A stretch of 64,000 nt of DNA from Galaxea fascicularis (lineage: Eukaryota > Cnidaria > Anthozoa > Scleractinia > Euphylliidae), in assembly GCA_948470475.1 (NCBI GenBank), contig OX419345.1, positions 20,050,859 through 20,114,858 on the forward strand. Direction: 5' to 3'. The notes under the pieces are model-generated. The model searched no databases and was not told the DNA's origin. It worked only from the letters and a program-made list of their open reading frames with translations. Position numbers and translations under genes: made by a program. Positions 14,256 through 32,493 of the stretch are shown piece by piece (positions within the stretch are counted from its first letter, which is position 1; every line of letters starts with the position of its first letter).

Positions 14256-17200
14256 GAAATTGGGGGCAAAGAGAGCCTATGTACAGATGGAGGAATTCCA
14301 AGTCACAGCTGGTGTGGAAAGTTCACCCTTGAAAAGCAGTAAAAAGGTGCCACGAAGCTCTGAGGGAGATAGTTCTACAGAGGGTGAAAGCCCTAGCAAA
14401 AGAGGGGGCACTGAGGATGTAAACAAGGATGCTGAAATGTCAGAGGGTAACAAGAGTGAACCAGAGGAGTGTGCCAGTCCAGAAAACATTGTTGAGCAAG
14501 GTAGGGTATTGGTTACATTATTAGGGACATTAAGCAAGTGCCACAGAGGTTCAATAGTACGGTTGCTCTGACTAGGAAAGAATGGGACAAATATGTATGA
14601 GTGGCTGATATTTGTTTACATTAAACAAAGGGGATCAGCATGGCAACTTAGCTGGGTCAAATGTTTGTATCTTCCAGAAGTTTTACAGAGTTCTAGTGGT
14701 GAAATTCAATGTGTACATTGAAGAGATAAGAGGTTTGGTGGTTTGTGCAATAGTATGATAAATCATGCCTTTCAAATGAAGAAGTTACTGAATTACTCTG
14801 AACAAATTCCAGTCAGGAAATTTAACCTTACCTTAAATTGGCAGTAGGCAGATGCAAAGGTGAGTTTCATGTTGAGAAGAGAGACTAATTGAAGATCAAC
14901 AACTGTGGCTAGACAGAAGCAACTACACTGCTATCTAATGCAATGCATTTCTTTTTGTAAAACATTTACAGCAGTTTAATTGGCTGTGCTATTGCCACAG
15001 ATGCCCTTCAATTAATAATTATTGTTGATTCAAAAGAAACAAATAGGCCAAACTGAATCACAATAACTTTCTGGAATTGAGAAGACATTATTGCGTTCAT
15101 TCAAAACATCGGTGAGACTTAAAAAGCAAAATTCAAGCAAGAAACTCCAACATATAGAAACTGCGGCCAACAGCTTCTTTCTGTCAAACGTACATTGTAG
15201 TAGAGCCCTCTGTAGCAATTTGCTCTAAGTCCCTATTGCTGTGAGTGACCAAGAGTAGCCCCAGATCATAATCTTCAGTGTGGTTAAAATGTTTGTTAAT
15301 GTTTGTACACATTTAATATGGTAGATATACAATCCAATGACATTTCTGGTACAGATGACTTCAACCAAGGGGCCAGTAATCCATTGTCCAAGCGTCTTCG
15401 TATGTACAAATGTGAACGCTGTAACTCACAATATATGGGTTTGGCTATGCTACGTCAACACTGCAAAGATGTTCATGGTGACCAGAAATACTACAAGTGT
15501 CATGTATGCGGCAAGTTATTCAGTCATCCTAGCAGTAGGAACATCCACTTGCGTTTGCACTCTGGAGAAAAACCTTACAGGTGTAACACATGTGGTAAAC
15601 AGTTCAGGGTGTCATCACATCTGAAGGACCATGTCAGGGTTCACACTGGTAAGTTAGTGAGCTTTTCCTATTACTGCACAGTTCACATGTGTTATGTTGA
15701 ACACATACAATACTGCTCAAAAGTAAGTTGACAGTCTACTCAAAACTCAATCCTGGATACTCAAACATATCAAGAATTGAGGTTGAAGGTACGAGTTGAG
15801 ACACCTATAGAATTTGAGAATCTTGATAGTTAAAGGGTTGGAGAAAACGAAGCCTGAAAAAAAATTCAGGACTTCAACAGGGTTTGAATCCATGACCTCG
15901 CAATACTGGTGCGATGCTCTACCAACTGAGCTATTAAGCCTCTGATGTTGGGAGTAGGTCAATTGTAGGTTCATATGTTCCTGCTCCCAACATCATGGGT
16001 TCAAACCCCGTTGAAGTCCTTAATTTTTTTTCAGGCTTCTTTTGCAATTGCATATAATTACGTACACAACTGCGAGGATCAGTCTTCATTTGATTTCATT
16101 TCTGCAGTTCATATGATTGAATTCATATACATCATTCACAGTGCTATTAATATTGGATTAGGCCTGGCTGAACAGTCAAGTAAGAAAACTGTACACTGAA
16201 TAAAGGTTTGATATCAAGTATGCCATTTGAATATGTTGTCACTGCAACATATCTCATGAAACCACATAGAAACATGTTTTTATACACGAGTCTAATGTTC
16301 ACGCCTATTCAAGTGCATTCCTTGTAGCCATAGGAGCATTTTGGTTAAGTAGTAGGGATGATATTGATACTCATTCCATTCCTTTTTTATTTTTTTTCAG
16401 GGGAGCGACCATACATCTGTGATATATGCCACAAGGGGTTTAAACAGTCCAGTGACCTCAAGAAGCATCGACGCACACACACCTTGGACAAACCCTACAA
16501 GTGTCCCATTTGTCCCTCTGCTTTCACCCGCTCTCATCACTGCCGTGGCCGTATAAATTCTGTTCACAAATTTTTCAAATGTGTGACCTGCAGTGCTCTT
16601 TTTACCTCGGAGGAAGCTTTTGAGCGGCACAAGGAGTTACACCCTGCTGTATTTCCTGACCAGTCTGATTCCCATTCAACAATATCTGACAGCTTGCCTC
16701 CAGTTCAGAGCAATGGCTTGCCTGAAGCACCTTCATCAGCGTCTAAAGATGTTACAGAGGATGAGATTGAATTACATGAAAAGAACATCAAGTTGGATGT
16801 TGCTAATCAGCTTCTGGAGCTTCATAAGATCACACAACACAACACGCATAGGAAAACTCAGAGCAGTGGTTCCGAAACAACTTCAGAGTCAGGAGATGAG
16901 GTGAACTCTCAGACAACACCCTCAACTCAAGGTCTTAAAGCAAGCTCGACACAGGCTTCCCCCACTGTTTTACCAATTAAAACAACCTACCAGGCAATGA
17001 ACGCTCATTTACCAAGTGCCGGTCACATGGCAAAGAGGACTGCCACACCTCCAATGGTGAACAACAATGAAAATGGTGTTCATAAAAAAGAGATAGCAGA
17101 AAAGAGAATGAAGTATTCCCTCAGTCCTCGGCCAAACTCCCATGGTGCTGAATATCTTAAGTTACCATTTCAAAATGTTTATTATATTGATGGAAAAAGT

Positions 17201-20200
17201 ACTTTTCCAATGCAAGAAAAAAGCAATTATGGTAGTGTGTCGCCTGTGAGATGGTCGCCAAGCCAACCAGGTGTGAATTTCTTTCTCCATACGGCCGAGG
17301 TGCAACAGCAGGCAGCTTTGATTCAGTCTACTGGCAATGAGATCCATTCTACAACAAACAGCTTTCCCCATCAACAGGTACAGTTTGCAGTGACGTTTGA
17401 TTCCATAAGTCAAAGAAGGATCAGCAACTTTTCTAAACAAAGCTCCAGGGGAGAAAACTGTCAAGAGGGAAATTCTGGAAGGCAAACCCCTTCTCAGGGA
17501 AATGTTCCTTGCCATCGCGTGTCAGTGATACAGTACCATTCCAGCTTACAAAAGCCTTCACATGATGCTAACCACAAGGAGCAGTTGCGCCAAGAAAGAG
17601 ATGCTTTGCCATTGAAATCTGATGCACCACCAGTTTTTAATTCTGAGACTAAAAGACTGGAAAGTAAGCCTCATGTTATTCACCAGGAAAACCAAGATCT
17701 GCTACAGAGTCGGAGCCCTGTGAGCAAGGACTTGATGGCTGGCATTCCACAGGGGAGGGTACCTTATGTGCCACTTAATGCCGATAGCTCCATAACACCA
17801 CAATCACAGAACACAGAACATGAAGAGCCAATTGGAAAGTACTCACAGGCTTTGAAGGAGGCAAAAAAGACATATGAGCTGATAAAAACAAGGCGGCAAC
17901 CCATGCAGATTGTGTCAAACACTGCAGTAGAGAACAAGCAGTTTATTTTCCCTCAAACCAAGGGGCAGCGATCACCAGGCATGTTTGACAGGTCACAACT
18001 GACATCTGTTGACATGCTGAAATTTTTTGCTCGAGAACAGATCAAACAAAGTGATCCAGATGGAGATGTGAAGTCTCCAGTATCAGCTGAGGAGGAATCT
18101 GAAACTTCTGAGGCATCAGAGTCTGGGGATGTATCAAACAATGGACAGAATTACAGTGATACTACGCAGCAGCCATCACCTTCTGAATCTTTAGGTAGGT
18201 TTTAACCCAGAGACTAACACTTTATTTGATGCAAATATTTGGACAGGAAGCTAAGGCATGGACAGGTAGTTCAATCTTACAGTTATTGAAGCGCTGAGAA
18301 GGAAACCGAAATTGTGTCCTTCATAAAGCACCCCCTGCCCCCAAATATACCCACAGAAAACCTTTTCATTTGGGCACTCTACCAAACCCACACCAACCTT
18401 GTTTAACTTAATTATCCAATAGTGTTACTCAACACATCAACATGTATATGTTGTGGCTCAATTTTTTTATTGGTATTAAAACAAGTTTGATTTTTTTTTC
18501 AAACTTGTTTAATTTTTTTGTTTTCCTTTATCTCAGATTATGGTTCTGAGACATAAGTTTGAACCACAACATATACATTAAAGGTGATATTTCTGACAAT
18601 ATCAATAATTTGGATTTAAAGTTCTAGAGCAAAGAGGTTCTCCAGAGAGTTCAATTCATCACTGTCAAGTCTGTAAGAAGACGTTCTCTCGCTCCAGTCT
18701 GCTTAAACAACATTCTGTTATCCACATGGGCAACAAGCGCTTCAAATTCCGCTGTGAGGTGTGCAGCAAGATGTTTCGAACACGCAGCCACTTACGTGAT
18801 CATACACGAATTCATACAGGTATGTTTATAATCATAAGGTCATGAAACAGTACACCATTGATTCTCAGCACTGCAACAGTTAATAACATGGTTTTACTAA
18901 ACTCTTGAAACAACTTTTATTATACAACATGTAATATACAGTAGTGTGATAGTCAAATACCAGTGGACACAAAAGAATACAGAGGAACTAGTGTGTGTGA
19001 TAGTTGCCAGTACGTGTAGTTAGTAATACACTAACTTCTATTTCACAGGATAAGTTAAATCACTGTTTGTCACATTATAGCTAAATACTGATACCAAACA
19101 TTCAATACCATTTATGTTGTTTTCTTCCTGAAGAGATGGCAATACCAGTTAGAAATTATTCTCAATTGTCTCTACATGTAATTGTGATACTGTTCATGTG
19201 ATCACTTGAAACAAGTAGTCGTGGGTGTATTTCACTGTTTTCCTGTGAGTATGGTATATTTCAATATACCAGTAGTGTTATTTTTAAGTCCCACATGCTT
19301 TATTTTCTAGAACAAACTGAATATTTGTTCATGTTTATGGTTGTGCTGTTAATTAATACTGACAGCATTTGAACTAAGCTAGATAGCCCATCAGCTCAGA
19401 TGCTCTTGAATCATTCCTCCTTGAGTGATGATGTCAAAGGGCAAATCATGAATGCTGCTGTGATGTTCTTGATGTTAATTTAACAAAAAACTATTTATAG
19501 ATTTAAAAATTAATGATAATTCATATTGCCCTCATATTGCACTGATTTGAAAAACTGGTATTGGTCCTCCCTCACAATATACATTTTATATTTGGGGGCC
19601 ACCAAAATAAAGACACGTGTGATTGACAAAATTTCACCTTTTGGAAATCTCAGCCACATCTCAGGCCTAAGTGTGCTTTCAAGAAATTCTTTAGGGTCTT
19701 ACTCGAGTCAGTGTTGAATTGTAATCAGAATTGACCAGAGCTTCTGTTTGGCCACCAACTGTTGTAACATGGAGCAACTTTCCTTGTCTCATGCTCATAC
19801 AAATTGTTGATCACACTTCACACCTGTAATTTCTGATTAACACTAATAAACTCAACTGGCTGAAAAATCTTTATAAGGTAGAAGCTCGATCAATTTTATT
19901 CTTGGGGTTGTCATCGATAGGTAGCAACCAGAGCCGACTTGTTCGAAGCATGGTTAGATCTTATTTAGATAAATAAATAATCCTTGCTCTGCAAGATTCA
20001 TGTAAATTTATGTAAACATCATTGAGCAAATGAGAAAGTAATAAATTGACAGGGTGATGGCACATAAAAAAAAGTATCTCCTTGTTCTGTTATAATTCTG
20101 ACTTCTAGGTGAGCGACCATTCAAGTGTCACATTTGTCAAAAGGCCTTTAAGCAGTCCAGTGATCTTAAGAAACACATCAACCTCCACACGGGCGCAAAT

Positions 20201-21383
20201 CAGTTTAAGTGTGAAGAGTGCAATATGGAGTTTCGCAGAGCTGATGCACTTCGCAAACACAAGCTGGGGCACAAGATGGGCAACATGCCTTGTGGGCACT
20301 GTGGGAAGAACTTTTTGCATATCAGTGCTTTACGGCAGCATCGAGCAATGCATAATGGTAAGGATGTAAGGCTGTCAATGTATATAAACAAATCTGGCAA
20401 ATATGGACTGAATGTATTTTGTTTTGTTATGTGGCTAAATGCAATTTAGGTGAGGTTAAATTCAAGCCAGTGCTGCCAGGGGTCATGCTCATTTGTGTAA
20501 GTATTCTGTGGGGTAGGCACCCATAGAATTTGCAGGGACAGATTACATGTACTTGGCTTCAAGCAAATACTGTGGGTCACCGTTTGCCAATATTTGCCAA
20601 TTCATTCAGCCTTTGCTTACAGGGGTAGTCCTCAAGCAATTTTTTTGCAGATTCTGATCCCATTCCCTCCCACCTATTGGTGGTTAAGGTTGGTAATTAT
20701 GGTAAATGGTAAGTATTCCACCAAATTTCCTTCAGTGTGATAGTGCCTGTTGGCGGCTGTTCACTGGGGTGGTTCCCGCTCACAGGGTTGCCATGGTTAC
20801 CTCCCTGCTGCGCTTGAATTACTTAGGATCCCGCCAACCTCTATGGCACCAGCTTCCAAGCTCATCAATTGACAATGAGTTTAATTTGATGGTTTAAAAC
20901 ACAATATGTAGTAAGCATCGACAATGGCTGAGTTTGCCCAGGAGGTGTCTGAAGAAGAGGTTGAACTGTAACACTCAAGACTCATATTTATTTTAACTTG
21001 TCTCCATCTTAACAGTGCAGCCAGTAAAGACAAACAGAGCCTTTCACAGATGCAACTATTGCTTCAAGACATTCACAAAGGCAGAGAGTTACAAGATTCA
21101 CATGGAAGAGCACACCAGGGAGCAGAGTATTGTGCTGTTTGACTGCAAAATCTGTTCCATGAAATTCTTTACCCAAGCAGAGTTTACAGATCACATGAAT
21201 ATCCACAATGGTAAGAGACCCTACAAGTGCTTTGTTTGTGAGAAGGAATTCTGCATTGCCGAGCATTTGCAGGATCATGTCAGGCTTCACACTGATGTCA
21301 CTCCACGGATCAAGCGTGAAGAAGGTGTTGGTAGACTTCCAAGGGCAGAAGACTTAGTCAGGCAATCAGTTATTCATGCTTGA
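14256..21383 (+). CDS. C2H2 zinc-finger protein with 14 fingers in two blocks (6 exons)
   Basis: Exons: 14256-14500, 15325-15648, 16401-18194, 18628-18819, 20109-20357, 21016-21383; all GT-AG and all internal introns phase 1. From the ATG at 14287 the protein is 1046 aa. Order: an acidic, Ser/Glu-rich N-terminus (residues about 1-75); six fingers (about 95-265), the fifth with altered spacing; a low-complexity linker of about 500 residues rich in Ser, Gln and Pro; then eight fingers (about 785-1010) and a short tail. Linkers of the HTGERPY type join several fingers, typical of sequence-specific DNA binding. There is no PR, BTB, KRAB or SCAN domain, so I do not name an orthologue. Presumably a nuclear transcription factor. 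The start is uncertain (see 1271-1299). The gene is convergent with TDH. Confidence 0.93.
15874..16020. repeat. Head-to-head tRNA-Thr-like repeat in zinc-finger intron 2
   Basis: On the minus strand, 15874-15945 reads as a tRNA-like unit: ggctta acceptor start, D-arm gctc..gagc, anticodon stem tcgca/tgcga perfectly paired, loop ccagtat. On the plus strand, 15983-16020 carries only the T-arm and acceptor end (gggttcaaaccccgttgaag). Both arms run outward into the same tail, ttttttcaggcttc. This is the arrangement seen at 45.9-46.5 kb, so it is an older copy of the same tRNA-derived element and not a working tRNA pair. Confidence 0.65.
18441..18579. repeat. Inverted-repeat element just upstream of a zinc-finger exon
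   Basis: The 21-mer catgtatatgttgtggctca at 18441 returns inverted at 18558-18579 (gaaccacaacatatacatta). Inside lies a second small hairpin, acaagtttga/tcaaacttgt. The element ends less than 50 bp before the exon that starts at 18628, so it sits where the branch point and polypyrimidine tract of intron 3 would be. Confidence 0.55.
19955..20063 (+). repeat. 109-bp direct repeat, copy 1 (intron 4)
   Basis: Nearly identical to 21437-21545, offset 1482 bp, beginning tagatcttatttagataaat and ending cagggtgatggcac. This copy ends 45 bp before the exon at 20109. Only a few mismatches are seen (for example atgtaaa versus atgcaaa). Confidence 0.85.
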
Positions 21384-24300
21384 TTGGAGAAATTTGTTTC
21401 TCTTATGTGTAATTAATAATAGAGAAAATTTAACAATAGATCTTATTTAGATAAATAAATAATCCTTGCTCTGCAAGATTCATGCAAATTTATGTAAACA
21501 TCATTGAACAAATGAGAAAGTAATAAATTGACAGGGTGATGGCACTGGAAAATAGCCCTAAGTGGTTTCTGATAAATTGGTAGATTCTTCTTCCAACTAC
21601 CTAGTATTCACTTGTGAATCACAAGGAGAATTTGACTTTACATTGAAAGTCACTTAGGGCCTTATTTCATGCCCCCCTTTATTTACTGTCATAATAGTTA
21701 TATTAAGACCTGATTGGCTTAGAGCTATGCTCTTTAAATTGCTCAGGGTGACCCCAATCTGTCTATTTCGAAGTAGTATGAACAACAACCAAAGCAGTGC
21801 CCCACAATTTTTGGATTGTATGCATGTCATACATGCACACTTATAAATAAATAGATGCATTCCAGCCCCAGCAAGAGGTTAAGATACTGGTCTGTGAAGG
21901 GATTGAAGATTAAGTTAAAACATGCTTGGCAAGTGGTTGTTGTTTTCCAAGACGAAACTTTCACCTACTTCTGCTTCACTTTGTCTTCTAACCAGAGAAA
22001 AATTCAAAATATATGTACTGTACATATGTATTTTATAAATTTATTGTGTAATGAAAATTATATAGATTTATCAAACACTAGATGTTAAAGTCTAGGAAAT
22101 TTAACTCAATCTTTTTCTAGTCATGACTGACTTTTTCGTTGATTATAATTTACCAAGTGTAGTGGGTTGTATGGAGACTTGAAAACGTTATGAGTATTAA
22201 GGTAAAGTACTCAGGTTAAGAAATGTTCTTTTAACTTGTTACTAATCAAGATTATTTTACAAGAAGTGCATACTATAACTAGTTAGTTAAATGCCTTGTA
22301 CACCATGTGTAGTTATCTATTTATTTTCAAATTTTTGTAGATCGTATTGAACCATCATCCAAAATACAGCTGTACATACCAAATTATTTAGTTCATTGCA
22401 TTGCTATGCAGTTTGTGTTAGATAGTTTTTAGCTCACAGTTTTTGAACAAGTCAAGTAGAAATATTGAAAACATGGCACCAGTTATGATCGTGACAGTGT
22501 CATTTGTGTAAAGATTATAGAAGCCATTCAACAATGACTAGAATAATAATATTGGCTTCTTTTAACATGTCTTTCAACCGCCTTAATTACTATAAATTTC
22601 TTGGAGTGTTTAACATTAACCGTCAGTTGGTTTCAAGACATTAATGATAAGAGAAGCTTGGCAAAAACTAGTCAGTAATTTATATAGATTTATTTTGTTT
22701 CTGTTTTTTGAGTTAGAACCCAAAACTCTACATTAAGAATCTTATTTCAAATATAGAGAGTGTCAATTCCAAAAACTATTTGTTCCAGTCATTAGCTTCA
22801 GTGTGTATTTGGAAACATCATGCCATAACTGGTCTGATTAACTGAGACTGATTGCAAGAACAACAGAGTTCTAAGCAAAACCTGAAGCCCAAAACTTATA
22901 GATTCATAGACTGTTAATTTTACTTATGTTGTTGAACACAATGTGGAGTATGAACCATATAGATTGTGGTTTCACATTGTTTCAAATAAGTATTTTATTG
23001 TCAGTTGTATCACCATTTTTAGTCGGCAGGCCGACTTTTGCTTACCCTTAATTGACGAGAAAAAATAATTTCCTTAACAGTAATTTTATGACGAAACAGA
23101 TCTTAAGATTGTGATCACACAATTAGCATCACTTTCAACAAGACTGATTTTCAGTCTTTCTCCAGGACCCATGAAAGTAATTATTTAATAGTTGTCAAAT
23201 GACAAAAAGTTATATTGTCTCTACCGTTAGTTAACAGTCATGAAATACCGATAGATCCAAACTGCTGTGTAAAGAGTGATGAAACTGATTCTGTGGTGTG
23301 GATAAATAATGTACAAGTTAAAGTATTTCAATACTGTACTGACCATAGATGTTGAGCAATATGTCAGCATTTTGAGATCACAATTAAGGAAGAAATAAAA
23401 TCGCAATATGTGATGACTGCCTTTGTTTTTGTGACTCCTTAAATACCCAAGTTCAAATGGTTGATGAAAGGGAAAGTGAAACAGGTTAAAGTCATGACAT
23501 GAGGTCATTTGGCAAAGTCGTGCAAGCTATGTGCTATCCCAGTGGCTTTCATGTTTCTCACCATTTTTTTTTTTTCACTTTTGTGTATTCGCTGTACTTT
23601 TCTGGGACAAGCACTTGTATGTGTGCAACATCTTAGTTTGATTCTTGGTAGGAATATGGGGCAACGTTCTAACAAAAACAACCTTGCAACAATCAAAAGA
23701 AATGGAAAACCTAGAATATTCCAGCATCCGGGTTTTTATTTCAATTTTCTTTGGATTACCCTTATGTTTGACAAATAGCCCAGGACAGATCATTTGAGAG
23801 GCTTGGTTCTATTGTTCCCCACAGATCATAGTTTGGCCATAGTTTTCACCGAAAAAAAAAAAAAAGCTTCAGCAGAAGTTTTAATTATAGGGCTCTTCTG
23901 TCTGCACCTAGCCCCAATATAATTAGTACAGCCAGTACTCTATTGTGCCCCAGTCTTCTCTGACTTAATACGGCTATACCACTCATCATCTGCATCCTTT
24001 ACTTTTCTCTAGTCAACTTGTTGGGACTTTCACAATTATTATTTTGAAATAAGTGAATCAAAATTTATTTTAAATATTACAAGAGGAAGACAAACTATGC
24101 TTCCTTATTAGGCAAGACAGTAATTCACACAATATGATACTCAATACAACTGAACTTTGAACCAAGGAGAAGCTCATTCAGTTCTCAGAAGTGTTCTTTT
24201 TTAACAACAACTAAGCATGGCCAGTAATAACAATAACAACAACAAGCAAATGAAAATGACAACTTTTATTATTAATAATAATTATAATTATTGTACCTGT

Positions 24301-24957
24301 AACCTGTTGAACTCAATAAATAACAATCTATATGACTTATATAATATTGACACACTGTCTGTGCCCACATCAAACATGGAAACTTTTTACAACCTACTCA
24401 GGTAGCTAGGTTACTAATAATATTTATACCAACATAATATATTACACCAGACTTGGGAAAAAAGTGTGAAATCCTGCATGTGCTAAAAATGAAATCATAC
24501 AGCCACATTTTGATATCAATTACAATGACATGACTGGATATAACAGTAGTATTTATAATTTATAATAAGAAATGACACCACTCTAATAATGATGTTGCAC
24601 AGGTGCTGACCTCAGTTCAGAAATTGTTGCCAAATTAATTTTTTTTTAAATCAAATAATTCTGTTGTAGTGCACCATAGCTGACCATATATTGCAAAGGA
24701 CTGTCAGTCTTTGCTGATATTGTGTTCCAGAAAATTTCCATACCCAGACCCAACCCCACCCTCCTCAACTCCTTGGGATTCTCATTTATCTTCTTTGCGG
24801 TGGTATGGATATTTTCTGACACTGTACATTTAAACTGATCTTTTCTTATTAAATATGTTCTAGTCACTATAAATGTTAACATGTTTATTGTGTGAAACAG
24901 GTCCAGTGGTAGACTGCAAAGGTTGATTTATCACTGCATTCCAATAAGTTGGCTTTC
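21384..24957. other. Convergent intergenic region between zinc-finger gene and TDH
   Basis: Contains the 3' ends of two convergent genes. AT-rich, with several aataaa hexamers (for example around 21456 and 23395) that could serve polyadenylation, a GAAA/poly-A tract near 23850 and an AAC/ATT-rich simple-sequence stretch at 24217-24300. No coding sequence recognised. Confidence 0.6.
21437..21545 (+). repeat. 109-bp direct repeat, copy 2 (3' flank or UTR)
   Basis: The second copy of the repeat at 19955-20063. It starts 53 bp after the zinc-finger stop codon, so it probably lies in the 3' untranslated region. The pair flanks the last two coding exons. Confidence 0.85.
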
Positions 24958-29850
<4,893 letters not shown>

Positions 29851-31193
29851 TTCTGCTCACCGGTCAAGAACTTCGACCACTACGCAATACTTCCCGTCTA
29901 TGAATGAACTTATAAGTTATGCGCAGTTGTTGTTCGTTCGACTCATCAGAGGGTGTATGAAGGGAGTGTTGTGGGTGTGTGGATTGTATAAGCCAATCAC
30001 ATGTCGGAATGAGCTAAGTGCGTGATTGCACGTGCTCTCGAAAGGGACGATCATTGGAACAGTGGACTACTTTACTCTTTGACCATAATTTCGTTTTGGA
30101 CAGTGAATGTGCTGTATACTTAGGATCATTGAGGAAATTGTCCAATGAAATGGATGAAGGACTTGTTTAACGGTATTGCTCATGTCCACAGCCGGTTATT
30201 GCTGGGTGTCACGTCCAAGTATTTCCACAAACACACGCTGTTTGCTATTCCGCATCATGTGACAAGGGGCAAACCGAAAAGTCCAGTAGAAAGAGAAAAA
30301 GAATGAACCGCTGCATGATTTGTTACTTATTCCAAACTGTTGTAATTTCAAAGTGAGTGGGGTATATATCACATCAAATTTGATTGAACTAAGTTAAATT
30401 GGACACCCAGGTGTTGCTTACCCTGGGCGCCAGAGGTTATTTTGTTTCAGTTCCAGCGGGACCGTTGGAACTGATACTCCACCAAATCCCTTCAAATCGG
30501 CTTAAGAACCGCACAGGACACAAAAAGTACCACAAAGGAGTTGAGGTGTGGAGTTTTAATTAAAAATCGTTGCTAATTTTCCCTTCAAAACAATACGTTC
30601 CCCCCCCCCCCCCCCCCATACAAAACCTTATAATTTCACCATTACGCTGGTGTTATCATTACAAAGGTCGAGATAGACCGCAGAGCTTAACTACCTGTGC
30701 TTAGCATTTCATTAGTGGCCATGTTGGTGACTGAAACGCTCTAACCGAGTTCGACGTCCGTAACGAGTTGTTTTTCGCGTTCGCTTATGGCCCGAGCGTG
30801 AAGCACGCGGCCATAAATCAACGGGAAAAAAATAGGATCCATAATAACTACTTAATAACCGAGAGTGAGGTCGTTACGGAAAAATCTCAAACTGAGGCCT
30901 TGCCGTATTGACCGAGCGATAGCGAGGTCAATACAGCTAGGCCGGGGTTTGAGATTTTCCCGTAACGACCGAACGGTCGAGGTTATTAAGTTGTTTATTG
31001 ATATGGCTAACATAACGGTTCTAAGGGAAAAAAATAGTTCAAGCACAAGTCGTCGCTTCACGGTAATCTATTCATTAATTTTTTCCAAACTCAGGTCAAA
31101 CGTTTCACTAACAGTTTTCCTGATCGTCCTGCTCTAGAGGCACCAATTTTCAATGTAAATAAAACAAATGTGGCCTTTGGATGACTTTTTGTT
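29851..31193. other. Upstream region of TDH and start of repeat-rich interval
   Basis: Holds the presumed TDH promoter (immediately above 29850), a poly-C run at about 30601-30617, and the hairpin at 30851-30990. No coding sequence is recognised. The stretch near 30770 (ttatggcccgagcg..cggccataaat) matches a segment near 40045 in a PPT1 intron, so part of it is a dispersed repeat. Confidence 0.55.
30851..30990. repeat. 140-bp hairpin MITE
   Basis: Arms cttaataaccg...gtcgttacgg and ccgtaacgacc...ggttattaag are mirror images around a short loop near accgagcgatagcgaggt. Interior segments tctcaaactgagg and ccggggtttgaga also pair. It looks like a foldback MITE and is probably related to 3946-4057. 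Confidence 0.7.
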
Positions 31194-32493
31194 GTTTTTT
31201 ACGGTGTACGATGAAGATCATTCACGATTTTACAACAACTTGATTCTTTGAAACAAAACTTGATTCTTTGCAACGCAAACTTGATTCTTTGAAACGCAAA
31301 CTTGATTCTTTGAAACGTAAAACTTGATTCTTTGAAATGCAAACTTGATTCTTTGAAACGTAAAACTTGATTCTTTGAAACGTGAAACTTGATTCTTCGA
31401 AACGCAAACTTGATTCTTTGAAACGTGAAACTTGATTCTTCGAAACACAAACTTGATTCTTTGAAACGTAAAACTTGATTCTTTGAAACGCAAACTTGAT
31501 AGACCTTGTCACGGTTTCCCACGCCATCTTGACGTGTAGGCAAACGCTACGGAAATAACAGTGTTTATATGGGAAACTGATGTCAAATAACTTGTGAAAA
31601 CCTTGAATGTAGAGAAATTTAAAAATTGGAAACTGAAGTTACTAGCCAAAAGATTACAATGTCGGTGAAAATCTGAGGTTCCTAACGGTCCGTGGGTCAT
31701 TCGTCCATTCAATTTTCAATTCAAATTAAAAATTGAAAATCGATGTCAATTTTAGATTTTCCTTTCTTTTTTTTCTTGCCAAATCAATACAAGTGTATCT
31801 GTAAACATTTCACCGTTTTCACTTTCATAAGAACCAAAAATATCAGTTAGAAGTTAGCAGAGGTCCGTGCACGGTTCGTCCACTCGTTATTTTTAATTTC
31901 CTAGTCTATATTCAAAAACAGGAAAAGCCAATGTACAGTCTTATATTCATGTTTTACTTAAAACCATACCACTTCAAAACCGATTTTACTGAAACACATC
32001 TCGTTTTATTAAAGTTTAAGTTGAAACACTTGTTCTGATTAACGTAAAGACTGACAAACCTCAAAATTGCCAAAATTCAAGAAATTATCTCCTTTTTACT
32101 TCTGAACCGAGACAAAAAGCCAAAAACAACACCAGCTTCCGTTTCATCGTTTCTCGTTTCATGTTCAAACCTAAACAAAAAACGAAAAACAGATCAACTT
32201 CCGTTTTATCGTTTTTCGTTTTATGTGCAAATTCAATCAAAAAACGAAAATCGACTTCCGTTTTATCGTTTTTTGTTTTGTGTCCAAGCTAAAACAGATA
32301 AACCGAAATCCCAAATCGATTTCCGTTTTATTGTTTTATGGTAAAAGAAATGTTGTCTTCTGTTTTTAAGTATGTTCCTGTGAGGGGACATGACCTTACG
32401 CGAAATGAAAGGGGCAGGGTAGGGGTCTTGTCGATAGGCAGGGTGGGGTGGGGGAACATTTGTAATTTTAGCGGGAGCTCTTGACCAGTGGGA

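Noticed and set aside
31199..31543. Open frames of 87-114 codons with repeated KESSFTFQRIKF-type peptides, and their mirror at 34525-34847
   Set aside because: They are translations of the 22/23-bp minisatellite inside the foldback arms. All three frames of one strand are open at once, which is a property of the repeat unit and not of a gene.
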